From NCBI GenBank assembly GCA_905221605.1, contig CAJNDS010002072.1, positions 183,501 to 247,500 on the forward strand: DNA of 64,000 nucleotides, read 5' to 3'. This document shows positions 55,971 to 64,000 of the stretch, in pieces (the stretch's first letter is position 1; each line of letters opens with the position of its first letter). This DNA comes from Symbiodinium natans (Eukaryota; Sar; Dinophyceae; Suessiales; Symbiodiniaceae). The position numbers were made by a program, and so were the translations under genes. The notes under the pieces were generated by a model. The model made no database searches. It had not been told where the DNA came from and worked only from the letters and a program-made list of their open reading frames with translations.

Positions 55971-56291
55971 ACCCTAAACCCTAAACCCTAAACCCTAAAC
56001 TCTAAACCCTAAACCCTAAACCCTAAAACCCCAAACCCTAAACTCTAAAACCTCAAACCCAAACCCTAAAGTCTAAACCCCAAACCCTAAACCTCAAACC
56101 CAAAACCTCAAAACCCTAAACCCCCGGGTAAAACCTCAAAACCCTAAAACTTTAAACCCAAAACCTCAAATCCCTAAACCCTAAAACCGTAAACCCTACA
56201 GTAAACCTCAAACCGTAAACCCTAAAACTTTAAACCCTAAACCTCAAACCCTAAACCCTAAAACCGTAAACCCTAGGGTTTAAACCCCGGG
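55971..56291 (-). repeat. Long decayed telomeric array
   Basis: About 320 bases of CCCTAAA-like units with many CCTCAAA, CCGTAAA and CTTTAAA variants. It is the most diverged long array and probably the oldest by decay. Confidence 0.92.
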
Positions 56292-56384
56292 TTGATCTCT
56301 GAGGCGTGGGCATGTCACCGCTTCCACGACTGACGCGGCGTCAGCGAGGCGGAGCCTTGACGGCACGGCGGGCCCAAGAAAGCT

Positions 56385-56485
56385 GGGTTTGGGGTTTAGG
56401 GTTTGGGGTTTAGGGTTTGGGGTTCAGGGTTTGGGGTTTAGGGTTGAAGGTTTGGGGTTTAGGGTTTGGGCTTTGGAGTTTGGGG
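56385..56485 (+). repeat. Telomeric array with dimeric TTTGGGG-TTTAGGG unit
   Basis: TTTGGGG and TTTAGGG alternate for about twelve units, a 14-bp higher-order repeat. Confidence 0.9.
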
Positions 56486-56813
56486 TCTGCTCCAAGATCG
56501 TGGTCCGCACTATTCATCGAGGTCCCAGAGTAGCCTAAGAGAGAGACTCAAAAGAGTGCAGGATCCACACTGGTCACACGCGGTTTAGGGTTTAGGGTTT
56601 AGGGTTTAGGGTTTAGGGTTGAGGGTGTAGGGTTTAGGGTTTAGGGTCTGTTTTTTGGGGGGCTGACTGAGGCTTCTTGGGATTTCCTGTTGTCGTGCTT
56701 GTTCGGGTATTTCGGATGCGAGGTTTACGGTTTAGGGCGTCAGTCAACGCAAGACTGCTGGTCTTGTCATTCTCAGGGGGCTTCTGTCTTGGTCTGCCAA
56801 CCCTACATTATAT

Positions 56814-56939
56814 GGGTAGTTCTCTACCTTCGGGTCCCTTTCAGGGACTCTATACATATATATATATATATATCTATCTATATATGTATGTGTATATATA
56901 TATATGTATAGCACCAAAAGGGGTCGAAGAGAACCACCC
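56814..56939. mobile_element. MITE-like hairpin M4 with TA-repeat loop
   Basis: GGGTAGTTCTCTACCTTCGG..ACTCTATACATA at the left is imperfectly complementary to TATGTATAGCACC..GGTCGAAGAGAACCACCC at the right. (TA)n sequence occupies the centre. Non-coding; the open frame across it is an artefact. Confidence 0.6.
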
Positions 56940-57403
56940 ACATGAACCCGAAACCCCAAACTCAAGGAAGGCGTACGCCCGTACAAGGCTCGTGCTTTGA
57001 CGGCCGCTGCTGAGGGAGGCGCATGCGGCTTAGGGATTCGATTGCTTCCTCATATCTGTCCAAAAGGCACTGTTTAGGTTTTAGAGGGCTTGTCTTTGTT
57101 GCGAACATTCTTGTATCGCATCTCTCTGCTACATGCCTCATGCTTTGGTCCATCTTCCGGTGCCTAGTTGATACTTAGTGGCTGCATCGGAGTGGCAGTT
57201 CGGTTTAGCATGGCTGCGGGGTGTCTTAGGTGTATGCATTGGGGTTGAGTTGAAGGCTGTTTCGACGTGAGCGTCTTCATACTACACTCTACACCAAACG
57301 CTTGGCAGTGTAAGATTTGGCGGCCGGCGAGAAACTGCACTTGCTACGACGCCATGGCCCCTGGCCCTTAATGCCAAAGACCCTGAGACTGCATACATAC
57401 AAT

Positions 57404-57527
57404 TACAAGGAGGGGCCCCTTACCATACTAACTGTAGCTAAGGGACATATAGCCTAATTTAGGATCCTTATAACCCAATTTAGGGCTCTTATAACTCTAC
57501 TTATAACTAGGGGGGCCCCTCCTTGTA
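57404..57527. mobile_element. MITE-like element M3
   Basis: Perfect 16-bp terminal inverted repeat TACAAGGAGGGGCCCC (57404-57419) and GGGGCCCCTCCTTGTA (57512-57527). The inside is A/T-rich with CTTATAAC and AATTTAGG repeats. No ORF and no second copy seen in the window. Confidence 0.75.
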
Positions 57528-57839
57528 AAACCCCAAAGGAACCCAACCCGCAAGCATTCGGGAACCAAATGCTTGGAATTTAGGGCTCCTATCGCAGACT
57601 GAAATTACAGGCCTGCGTACTTATTCACCCCACCGGCCACCGGGGCCCTAGTCTCTTGCTTAGCAGTACCATCTGCACTGTTCTTGGAACCCCTTTAGAT
57701 GCGACAATAACTTACATCTTCTGTGGTTACGAACCACAGCGATTCTTTGAGATCCCAAGAGGATCAGTGGGAGCGGCCCGATAAAAACCTGGCTATAGCA
57801 CCGACAGATAGCCCACGCGGAACCGCGTGAGCCCACCCA

Positions 57840-57972
57840 CCCTAAACTCTAAACCCTAAACCTTAAACCCTAAACCCTAAACTCTAAACCCTAAACCCTA
57901 AACTTTAATTCTAAACCTTAAACCCTAAACCCTAAACTCTAAACCCTAAACATTACCCTAAACCCTAAACCC
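57840..57972 (-). repeat. Decayed telomeric array
   Basis: About 18 CCCTAAA units mixed with CTCTAAA and CTTAAA. Confidence 0.9.
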
Positions 57973-58199
57973 GCCCCTGCAAAGCTCAAGCCGGAGCCCC
58001 AAATCGCAACCAACGGATGTTTGGCGCAGCTACGTGGAAGTGAAGACCCATGTGTACTAAAGGTCTTTAGGGTTTAGGGTTTAGGGTTTAGGGTCTTATT
58101 CCCAGCAAAGTAGCAAGCAGCCTTTGCAGAGAGCTCCCTAGTAAACACGCCAGCTTGACGATCGCGATCCCTGAGCAAGTCGGAAACACAAGCAACGTC

Positions 58200-58316
58200 G
58201 GAAACACTAAACCCTAAGCCCTAAATCCTAAACCCTAAGCCCCGAGCCCTAAACCCGAAACCCTAAACCCGAAACCCTAAACCCTAAACCCTACATCCTA
58301 AACCCCAAACCCTTAT
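58200..58316 (-). repeat. Decayed telomeric array
   Basis: CCCTAAA, CCCTAAG and CCCGAAA units, about 16 in total. Confidence 0.88.
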
Positions 58317-58381
58317 TCAGCAGTGTCTGGGCCTCTGCTTAGTTCTCGTCAGCTCTATGGCTTCTGTTTTTTCTGATTACT

Positions 58382-58475
58382 ACCCTACAATCCAATCTGC
58401 AGGGTTTAGGGTTTACTCGGCGCTATCTCTGGGTCTGAGCAACTGAGCGCGACTGTAGGGTTTAGGGGTTAGGGT

Positions 58476-58528
<53 letters not shown>

Positions 58529-58605
58529 GGTTTAGGGTTTAGGGTTTAGGGTTTAGGGGGTCAACCTGAATACAACCCTACAGTCCATTCTACAGGGTTT
58601 ACGGT
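58382..58605 (+). repeat. Telomeric block flanked by direct duplication
   Basis: ACCCTACAATCCAATCTGCA and ACCCTACAGTCCATTCTACA bracket a TTTAGGG/GGGTTGA array plus the dispersed 40-bp repeat (58417-58455). The GGGTTGA block (58466-58533) has about nine units. Confidence 0.8.
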
Positions 58606-58614
58606 TTAGGGTTG

Positions 58615-58716
58615 TAGGGTCCATGCACTCCATTGTTATATACTTAGGCCCAAAAGTCCCTCTATAGGAAGTGCTTGAAGGCCCAAGTATTCCCTATTTA
58701 GGTACATGGACCCTTA
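58615..58716. mobile_element. Family B MITE-like element
   Basis: TAGGGTCCATGCACTCC..TATACTTAGGCCCAAAAGTCCC at the left and GGCCCAAGTATTCCC..AGGTACATGGACCCTTA at the right; complete, without an internal array. Confidence 0.7.
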
Positions 58717-58729
58717 GGGTTACTGCTAT

Positions 58730-58870
58730 TATTTCCATATTGCTATGGTAACGATTACTGTTATCATGAGTGCTTACTATATATATATATATATATATTG
58801 TTATCATTGATGATTACTATGTATTGTTGTTATTAATGATGACTACATATTGTTTTCATTGCTGACTGAA
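58730..58870. repeat. AT-rich degenerate repeat (TTATCATTGATGATTACTAT)
   Basis: Three to four diverged copies of a ~35-bp TGTTATCATTGATGATTACTA-like unit with a (TA)n tract. Confidence 0.65.
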
Positions 58871-59417
58871 ATAATGTGGTCCGTAGCGCCATGCGACGTT
58901 CACATGGGCAGCTCTCTCTAAAGTCTGGGGTCTTTTCTTTGGTACCCTTGAAAAATATTCTCCGCCGTTTTAAGAGACAGGCAACTCCAGATAGACCCCA
59001 AAACATCGCGGTTTAGGGTTTAGAGTTTATGGGGACCACATCTATGGGTGCTGTGCCGCCCGGGAGCAGGGGTTCAAAGAATACAGGTGCATGAAATCCT
59101 CAGGAAGCACGCGTATGCAAGTGAGCACAGCTGGACTGTCAAACGCATCATGCCGCTGCTGTGCAGGCATGGACATTGAACAATGTGGCCTACCCTCACC
59201 TGTCTTGTACCTGTGGACCTGTGGCCCTAAACATGACTTTTAGGACTCAGTAATATAATCCCAGCCTCAACTTGCCAAAGCCCTTAGCCTCGTATCACCG
59301 GAGGGCACGGCACTGGTCGGGACTGGCCGGGATCCCCTAAACCCTAAACCCTAAACCCTAAAGCCTACACCCTACACCCTAAACCCTACACCCTGAACCT
59401 CCGCATGAGAGTCCTGC

Positions 59418-59497
59418 CTGTCTCGATTGCGCTCACGCTCCTCACCCCTCCGCCGACTGCGGCTGCGGTCGCCGCCGCGGCGCTTTTCCTCGCGATC
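59418..59497 (-). CDS. Exon candidate of an RS/RD-rich protein
   Basis: On the minus strand, after CCCAAAG (3' splice-like), the frame reads D-R-E-E-K-R-R-G-G-D-R-S-R-S-R-R-R-G and then E-E-R-E-R-N-R-D, ending at GACAG|GCAGGA, an AG|GC donor context. Arg-Ser/Arg-Glu/Arg-Asp runs of this kind mark SR-related splicing factors and spliceosome proteins. Telomeric arrays lie on both sides (59336-59398 and 59541-59572). It may belong to one minus-strand gene with the candidates at 60134, 61035 and 61947-63696; exon connectivity is inferred, and low-complexity coincidence is possible. Confidence 0.5.
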
Positions 59498-60003
59498 CTT
59501 TGGGGGTTTGCAGTGTGAGGTCCCCTTGTAATACAGTATATTTAGGGTTTAGGGTTTTAGGGTTTAGGGTTTCGGGGGACTGATATCTTAAGTTGTGGCA
59601 CTTGTGATTCAATGTAGGGCCCTTATGACGTGGAATTTACTTGAGGGGGCTAAGGGGAGGTATCCCTTTAGTATGGTTTGTGGGTGCGTTCCTCAATCGT
59701 CTTGTGGATCGATATTTGTGTTGTTGTTCGGTCTTGGAGTTTTGCTTCTACATGGTTACAACGGATTTCCCTATATCTCCCTCTCGCGGTTGTGCTTCTC
59801 GTCCCTGAGCATGGCACCGGTCTCTGCTTTTCGGGTTTCGGGTTTAGGGTTTCGGGTCTAGGGTTTAGGGTTTATGCCGAAAAGGTAAACTGCACCTTGA
59901 ATGATTTCGACAGGCCAGGCAGTGAGTCAATGTGAGAAGGTCTCACCTGCGCCTACACACGAAAACATACAAGAGTTTAGGAGCAGCATGGGATTTCTGA
60001 AAG

Positions 60004-60088
60004 AACCCTAAACCCTAAACCCTAAACCCTAAACCCTAAACCCTAAACCCTAAACCCTAAACCCTAAACCCTAAACCCTAAACCCCTC
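60004..60088 (-). repeat. Interstitial telomeric array (CCCTAAA)n
   Basis: Twelve perfect units; would lie in an intron between the RS/RD exon candidates at 59418 and 60134. Confidence 0.94.
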
Positions 60089-60133
60089 GGGGGTTGATTG
60101 GTTGAAGTCTCGGTTTTCGATAGGGCCCAGGCC

Positions 60134-60162
60134 CGATCTCTGTCGCGGCTCCGCTCACGATC
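60134..60162 (-). CDS. Short RD/RS exon candidate
   Basis: After TTGCAG on the minus strand the frame reads D-R-E-R-S-R-D-R-D-R. The acceptor context is good and starts with GAT CGT like the exon at 59418. The donor end is unclear (CGACAG|AGATCG or later). It is short, and a telomeric array lies about 20 bases upstream of the acceptor, at 60185-60216. Confidence 0.38.
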
Positions 60163-60477
60163 CTGCAACATTGAGCTGGGCTTAGGGGTTTAGGGTTTAG
60201 GGTTTAGGGTTTAGGGGTTTCGAGTTTGGGGTTGAGGGTTTGGGACTACAGAATCAAAAGACGAGGACTTGGAATATTAGGGCTTTAAGGTTTTGAGTTC
60301 AGGGTTTGTGGCTTAGAGTTAAGGGCTACGCTCAACAAGCAAGATCTTATTAATTGTTACGATAGTGACAAGTAGATGGTGTTTGTCATGATACTAGCAG
60401 CAAGGCCCACAATACTAATGGTGTGCCTCTGGATCTTCATATTTGGGATTCCTACAGTTGAGGGGTGACCCCTCTTT

Positions 60478-60759
60478 ATGGCGTGCGACACTAAGGATTC
60501 AACCACCTTTGAATTCGTATTGTGGCGGCGACAACCTAGCTCGACTCGCGATGTCTTTAACGGCAGGTTCCACATTGATAAACCCCATGCAAAAACTGCC
60601 GCAAACGGGTTCAAGAGGTTCGGGCTTCATACTGGAGCAGCAAGGTACAGCTTTGTTCTGCAAGGAGTGAACGGCTCGCTCCGACGTTGTCCACAAAGGG
60701 ATGTTGATGCGGGAAATGAGCGGGAATTGTCTGCTGTTGCTGCCTTCTGCCTGCTGTGA
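60478..60759 (+). other. Array-free open frame, unknown
   Basis: A 93-codon ATG frame in the longest stretch without telomeric repeats in the right part of the window (60330-60940). Includes F-N-G-R-F-H-I-D-K-P-H-A-K-T-A-A-N-G-F. Overlapping frames on both strands are open as well, so it may be chance. No domain recognised. Confidence 0.2.
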
Positions 60760-61034
60760 TCCCACCGAGAAAGACATGAAATTTTACCGCTCATTTGCGC
60801 ATGCGAGGTTTGCCCTCATCTTGCTGAGGAGTTTGAAGGTGAGTAAGTCAGTGCAATGGGGCTAAAGAACTAGCCTGTGGCACCGGGATTGAGTTGCGAA
60901 ACCCAGTCTGAAGCTGGTACCCTCATGCTTGGAAGTATCTCGTTTAAGGTTTAAGGTTTAGGGTTCTGTTTTGCCTGTATCTGTTCAAGGACCCTAATCA
61001 TCAGTGTACTTTGGGCGCATATCTGGCTTCGGTC

Positions 61035-61088
61035 CTTCCCGTCTCGCTCGCGGTCGTCACGGTGCTTTGTTCGCTCTGGCTCCTTCTC
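61035..61088 (-). CDS. Charged (E/R/D/K) exon candidate
   Basis: After GCGCAG on the minus strand the frame reads E-K-E-P-E-R-T-K-H-R-D-D-R-E-R-D-G-K, 18 codons, then GACCGAAG. The composition matches the neighbouring RD/RS candidates. The donor would have to be a non-canonical GA, or the exon runs a few codons longer to CCAG|ATATGC. Part of the inferred minus-strand gene. Confidence 0.38.
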
Positions 61089-61855
61089 CTGCGCTTTCCC
61101 CGAGTATCCATACCACAAGCTTCTCAATAGGGTTCAGGGTTTCGGGTTGAGCCTACACCGTTTAGGGCTAATGGTTTGGGGCTTCGGGACTAAGCCCATG
61201 TCACAAAGGGGTCTGCAAGCCCGCCACCTGCAAACTGGCCTCGCCGAAGATTTCAAACAAATTCCTAGTACAACTCATATAATGACTACTGTAGGTCTCG
61301 AATCACTCTTGCAACTATAACTTCTATTACTACCACAACCATTATTACAATGAAACAAGGAACCCCCCTCCCCCCCCCGGTTTGTACCGTTGATAGGGCC
61401 TAGGTTTCTGGGGTTCACAGGGTTTACAGGGCTTGTCGGTTCATGATCGACCAGTGAAAGCCCTGAGATGTCGGCCCTTATGACGCCCTCCATACTTCAA
61501 GGGGCCGACTTCTTGTGCCCTTACAAGAGTAACCGAATGAATAGGCTTTTAATTGTAGAAAGGTCCATGTATTTCAAAAAGGGAACTAAGCGTTCAGGGT
61601 TGTGGTTTTTGCACCTCAATGATGTAAAAACTTTGCCCCCCCAAAAGGCCACAGGCATTTCTTAAGAGCCCAGGGTTTGTTTACTTCGGTATCAGGACCC
61701 TTACGGAACTGCAATGAGATGGAGCCACCATCATCTTAGCCCGTAGCTACAAATCGTCGCCCACTTTCAAACCTACGGTCTCCTTATGACTAAGCCTACC
61801 TACCAAGCACGAGTGCGGCCAAGGCTGGGTCAGGCTACCCTTCGAGATCCACCTC

Positions 61856-61876
61856 CCCCCCCCCCCCCCCCCCCCC
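61856..61876. repeat. Poly-C tract
   Basis: A run of about 20 C directly before a CCCTAAA-type array. Other long runs are at 28182-28197 (G), 37130-37155 (C), 39105-39117 (G), 48560-48575 (C) and 53249-53264 (C). Confidence 0.9.
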
Positions 61877-61946
61877 TAAACCCAAAACCCTAAACCCTAA
61901 AACCCTAAACCCTAAACCTATGAACCCTAAACCCCCCAAGGGCAGC

Positions 61947-61970
61947 CTTCTTTTTGGGAGTCTCCTCATC
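61947..61970 (-). CDS. Micro-exon candidate, Lys-rich
   Basis: On the minus strand, ATTGCAG|GATGAGGAG..AAGAAG|GCTGCC. It encodes D-E-E-T-P-K-K-K in exactly eight codons, with AG|G acceptor and AG|GC donor contexts as at 62284 and 63598. The K-K-K after P is shared with them. Very short, so confidence rests on the repeated pattern. Confidence 0.4.
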
Positions 61971-62283
61971 CTGCAATCGGTTGCCGGCGGCTATGTTTAG
62001 GATTTAGGGTTTTAGGATTTAAGGTTTAGGGTCTAGGGTTAAGGGTCGGTTTTTAGTGGTTCATCCTGCAAGCCTTTGCCACCAAAAAAGGGTGTTTCCC
62101 GAGGATTCGGTTCGGTGTGGAGGAGAACTTGCCACGCATTTTTTTGTCTTGCTCCTGGAGTTGGGTTGAATGAACATTGACCATGACATCTCAAGCCATA
62201 CTTCGAATTCCAGGTCCGAAGCGTGGGTCTGGGTCCTTACACTAAACTTTGTCAATGGGCAAGCCTTGAGCCCTTTACCCTGC

Positions 62284-62341
62284 CTTCTTCTTTGTGGTAG
62301 TCTTTTTCTTTGGCGGCGGTTCCGCCGACTCGTCTCGCTTC
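62284..62341 (-). CDS. Lys-rich exon candidate
   Basis: On the minus strand, CCTATGAG|GAAGCG..AAGAAG|GCAGGG. After one phase base the frame reads K-R-D-E-S-A-E-P-P-P-K-K-K-T-T-T-K-K-K. It is clearly related to the exon at 63598-63696 (K-K-R-D-D-S..P-P-P-K-K-K-T-V-T-K-K-K), which argues that this is coding sequence duplicated as exons. It could be the basic tail of a nucleolar or splicing-related protein; the exact identity is unknown. Confidence 0.5.
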
Positions 62342-62516
62342 CTCATAGGCAGGCGCCAAGATCAGCAACCCTCTCTGAACGCTGGAAGTCTAGTTGAACC
62401 CTGCACACCAGCTCTACTGAAGCCCATCATATGACCTTCAGCTGCAAGTATCTTACCCCCATGTCTGTTTGGGGCTTAGGGCTTAGGGTGTTTGAGCCTA
62501 CCCTACACCCATACAT

Positions 62517-62627
62517 TGGGATGTTACAGCTTGTTATATTCTCTAACAGTCCTTAAATGGGGATTATCATAGAGGGGGGTACTATAATCCCTATTCAGGA
62601 GCTGTTAGCATAAGGGGGAACATCCTA
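62517..62627. mobile_element. Family A MITE-like element without array
   Basis: GGGATGTTACAGCTTGTTAT and AACAGTCCTTAAATGGGGAT at the left; ATAATCCCTATTCAGGAGCT and GTTAGCATAAGGGGGAACAT at the right. It is the empty-form comparison for 30838-31010 and 24549-24710. Confidence 0.7.
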
Positions 62628-62729
62628 ACCCATACACCCTACACCCTAAACCCTGAACCCCGAACCCTGAACCCTAAACCCAATACACCCCAAAGCCACA
62701 TGCAGCCCGCGATGCTTGGTCTTTGATAC

Positions 62730-62756
62730 CTCTTTCTTCTTGGTGGAGGTGTCGGC
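62730..62756 (-). CDS. Lys-rich micro-exon candidate
   Basis: On the minus strand, CTTCAG|GCCGACACC..AAAGAG|GTATCA, nine codons A-D-T-S-T-K-K-K-E. Acceptor and GT donor contexts are both good. S-T-K-K-K-E resembles the T-V-T-K-K-K-E end of the next exon upstream in the gene sense (63598-63696). Confidence 0.42.
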
Positions 62757-62874
62757 CTGAAGGAGGCTTTTGGGGGTTCGCCTACTATAGGGGCCTGAAA
62801 AATAAGGAGAGTGTTGTGGGGTTTAGGGTTTAGAGTTTAGGAGACATACCATTGGGGCCTTCCTAATTCGAAGA

Positions 62875-62971
62875 GGGTTTTGGGGGGTTATTGGAGTATA
62901 CAGTATACATATAAAGGGGCCATAAGGGAAGACTACGAGTAATTATTCCGACCCCTATATTACACTCCCCC
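62875..62971. mobile_element. Family C element, most complete copy
   Basis: TTTTGGGGGGTTATTGGAGT at the left, CCCCTATATTACACTCCCCC and AAA at the right as weak terminal inverted repeat; GGGGCCATAAGGGAAGACTA in the middle. Confidence 0.6.
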
Positions 62972-63173
62972 AAATACACCTCAACAAAACACCTCACATG
63001 CCCCCAAGATGGCAGCATTGAGGGTTTAAGGGTTTGGGGTTTGGGCCCTTTCGAGGGGGGCAGCGGGGGTTTTGGAGGGTAAGGTGTATCATGCAGATGC
63101 GGGCAACGAGCGAGGTCTGCACTCAGGAGATAGGCTAAGGCAATTACCCGGAACTCTCCTCCCCTCAACCAAA

Positions 63174-63272
63174 GTGTATACTATATAGGTACATGGACCT
63201 AAATAAGGCGTAGGGTTTAGGGTAAGGGTTTAGGGTTTCCTATTAGCCCGAAGGGTACATGGACACTTATAA
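63174..63272. mobile_element. Family B fragment split by telomeric repeats
   Basis: GGTACATGGAC occurs at 63188-63198 and again at 63254-63264, with TTTAGGG units and short filler between. Confidence 0.6.
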
Positions 63273-63597
63273 GACAAGGTCGCGGATGCACAGCGGCTTG
63301 CGCGCTTTTCCACACCGTGTGCTGCGGCCCTACAGTCTTCTCAAAGCTGCGTAGTTGGAGCTTAGAGGGCTTGGTTAGAGAAATCATTATGCCCTTTAAG
63401 TAGGGGTAATGCACCCTACATATAATAACGCACACACACACACACCTCTTCAAGGCTATAGCGGTTGCTCCAGGTACAAGGTAGGATGCATCATGAGTTG
63501 TGAAGCCCAAACCCTAAATCCTACACCCAAAACCTTAACCCTCAACTCGAACCCTAAACCCTAAACCCCAAACCCCCGACCCTAAACCCCAAAGCGC

Positions 63598-63696
63598 CTC
63601 CTTCTTCTTGGTGACGGTCTTCTTCTTGGGTGGAGGATCCTCGTCTTCGGAGTCGTCCCGCTTCTTGGTCTTGGACTCCTTCTTCTTGGATTCCAC
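63598..63696 (-). CDS. Lys/Glu/Asp-rich exon candidate, 33 codons
   Basis: On the minus strand, CTGCGAG|GTGGAATCC..AAGAAGGAG|GCGCTT, exactly 99 bases without a stop. It encodes V-E-S-K-K-K-E-S-K-T-K-K-R-D-D, an acidic S-E-D-E-D, and P-P-P-K-K-K-T-V-T-K-K-K-E. This looks like a nuclear-localisation-type basic/acidic tail. TTTAGGG-type arrays begin within about 15-20 bases of each end, so they would sit in the introns. The best-supported coding piece in the window: good boundaries, in-frame length, and a paralogous exon at 62284-62341. The function is not identifiable. Confidence 0.55.
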
Positions 63697-63851
63697 CTCG
63701 CAGTTTGGGTATAGGGTTTAGGGTTTAGGGTTTAGGGTCTTGTGGGGAAGTCGGATTTGGGATATATATATATATATACACGCAGCTTGAGAAGCCTCGA
63801 TCCTACACTAACCCTACTGCTAGCAGCTGCTGAGCTAAGCCTTACTGTTGG

Positions 63852-63940
63852 TTAGTAGGGAATGGGGGGAATGAGGTACCTTATATAATCCCTTAAAGGG
63901 TATATATAGGGCCCTAAGTTTTCTTCATTCCCTGCTAAAC
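63852..63940. mobile_element. MITE-like element, family I
   Basis: GTTAGTAGGGAATGGGGGGA at the left mirrors TCTTCATTCCCTGCTAAAC at the right; the centre ATAATCCCTTAAAGGGTATA is self-complementary. Related centres are at 22718-22768 and 31180-31215, and a related element at 22037-22204. Confidence 0.6.
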
Positions 63941-64000
63941 CACAGTAAGACGTGCATGTATCGAAGTAGGGGCACACACATACTAACCTTGCTGCGAGGT

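Noticed and set aside
59595-59935. Plus-strand frame with a hydrophobic segment (possible membrane protein)
   Set aside because: Two overlapping frames are equally open, the C-terminus is translated from TTTAGGG repeats (G-L-G-F-R-V), and it lies between minus-strand exon candidates.
1-64000. tRNA, rRNA or spliced-leader genes
   Set aside because: I found no cloverleaf with the usual T-loop sequence, no rRNA core motif and no copy of the dinoflagellate spliced-leader sequence by eye.

Overview
The window is nuclear DNA of a eukaryote whose telomere-type repeat is TTTAGGG/CCCTAAA. The clearest gene-like pieces are short, lysine-rich or Arg-Asp/Arg-Ser-rich exon candidates on the minus strand. 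Several would use an AG|GC 5' splice site and an AG|G acceptor. Dinoflagellates and related alveolate algae are known for GC donors and TTTAGGG telomeres, so I favour an alga of that kind, but the sequence does not prove it. I saw no complete protein gene, tRNA, rRNA or CRISPR array. Most ATG-to-stop ORFs here are by-products of repeats.

Layout. (1) 1-3650: short TTTAGGG/CCCTAAA arrays in both orientations, separated by 100-400 bases of mostly unassigned sequence, with AT-rich microsatellites at 3240-3620. (2) 3650-8800: a degenerate satellite field rich in GAGCTC and CTCTATCTC-like motifs. (3) 8800-13092: an AT-rich higher-order array of long palindromes built on a 9-base word (GAAATTAAA) and punctuated by CACAGAGAGGCCC. 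(4) 13093-13192: exactly 100 Ns. (5) 13193-21850: a near-copy of 4713-13092, offset by about 8.48 kb and differing by scattered single-base changes, small indels and different array lengths. The simplest reading is that two contig ends overlap, or two haplotypes are present, and were laid end to end. (6) 21850-64000: the mosaic of interstitial telomeric arrays resumes, interspersed with many small inverted-repeat (MITE-like) elements of at least ten families, homopolymer C/G tracts, microsatellites, a ~110-bp minisatellite (26.3-27.0 kb) and scattered exon-like fragments.

How the parts relate. Several MITE-like elements carry a telomeric array inside the element or in its terminal inverted repeat. 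In at least five places the array is flanked by a short direct duplication of the host sequence, which is the expected trace of telomeric repeat addition during double-strand-break repair. Exon candidates at 59.4-63.7 kb lie directly between such arrays, so the arrays would fall within introns if these exons form one gene. Arrays often carry homogenised variant blocks (TTAGGGC, GGGTTGA, TTTGGGG, GGGTTTCA), suggesting local expansion after insertion. All function statements about the exons are inference from composition and splice-like boundaries.
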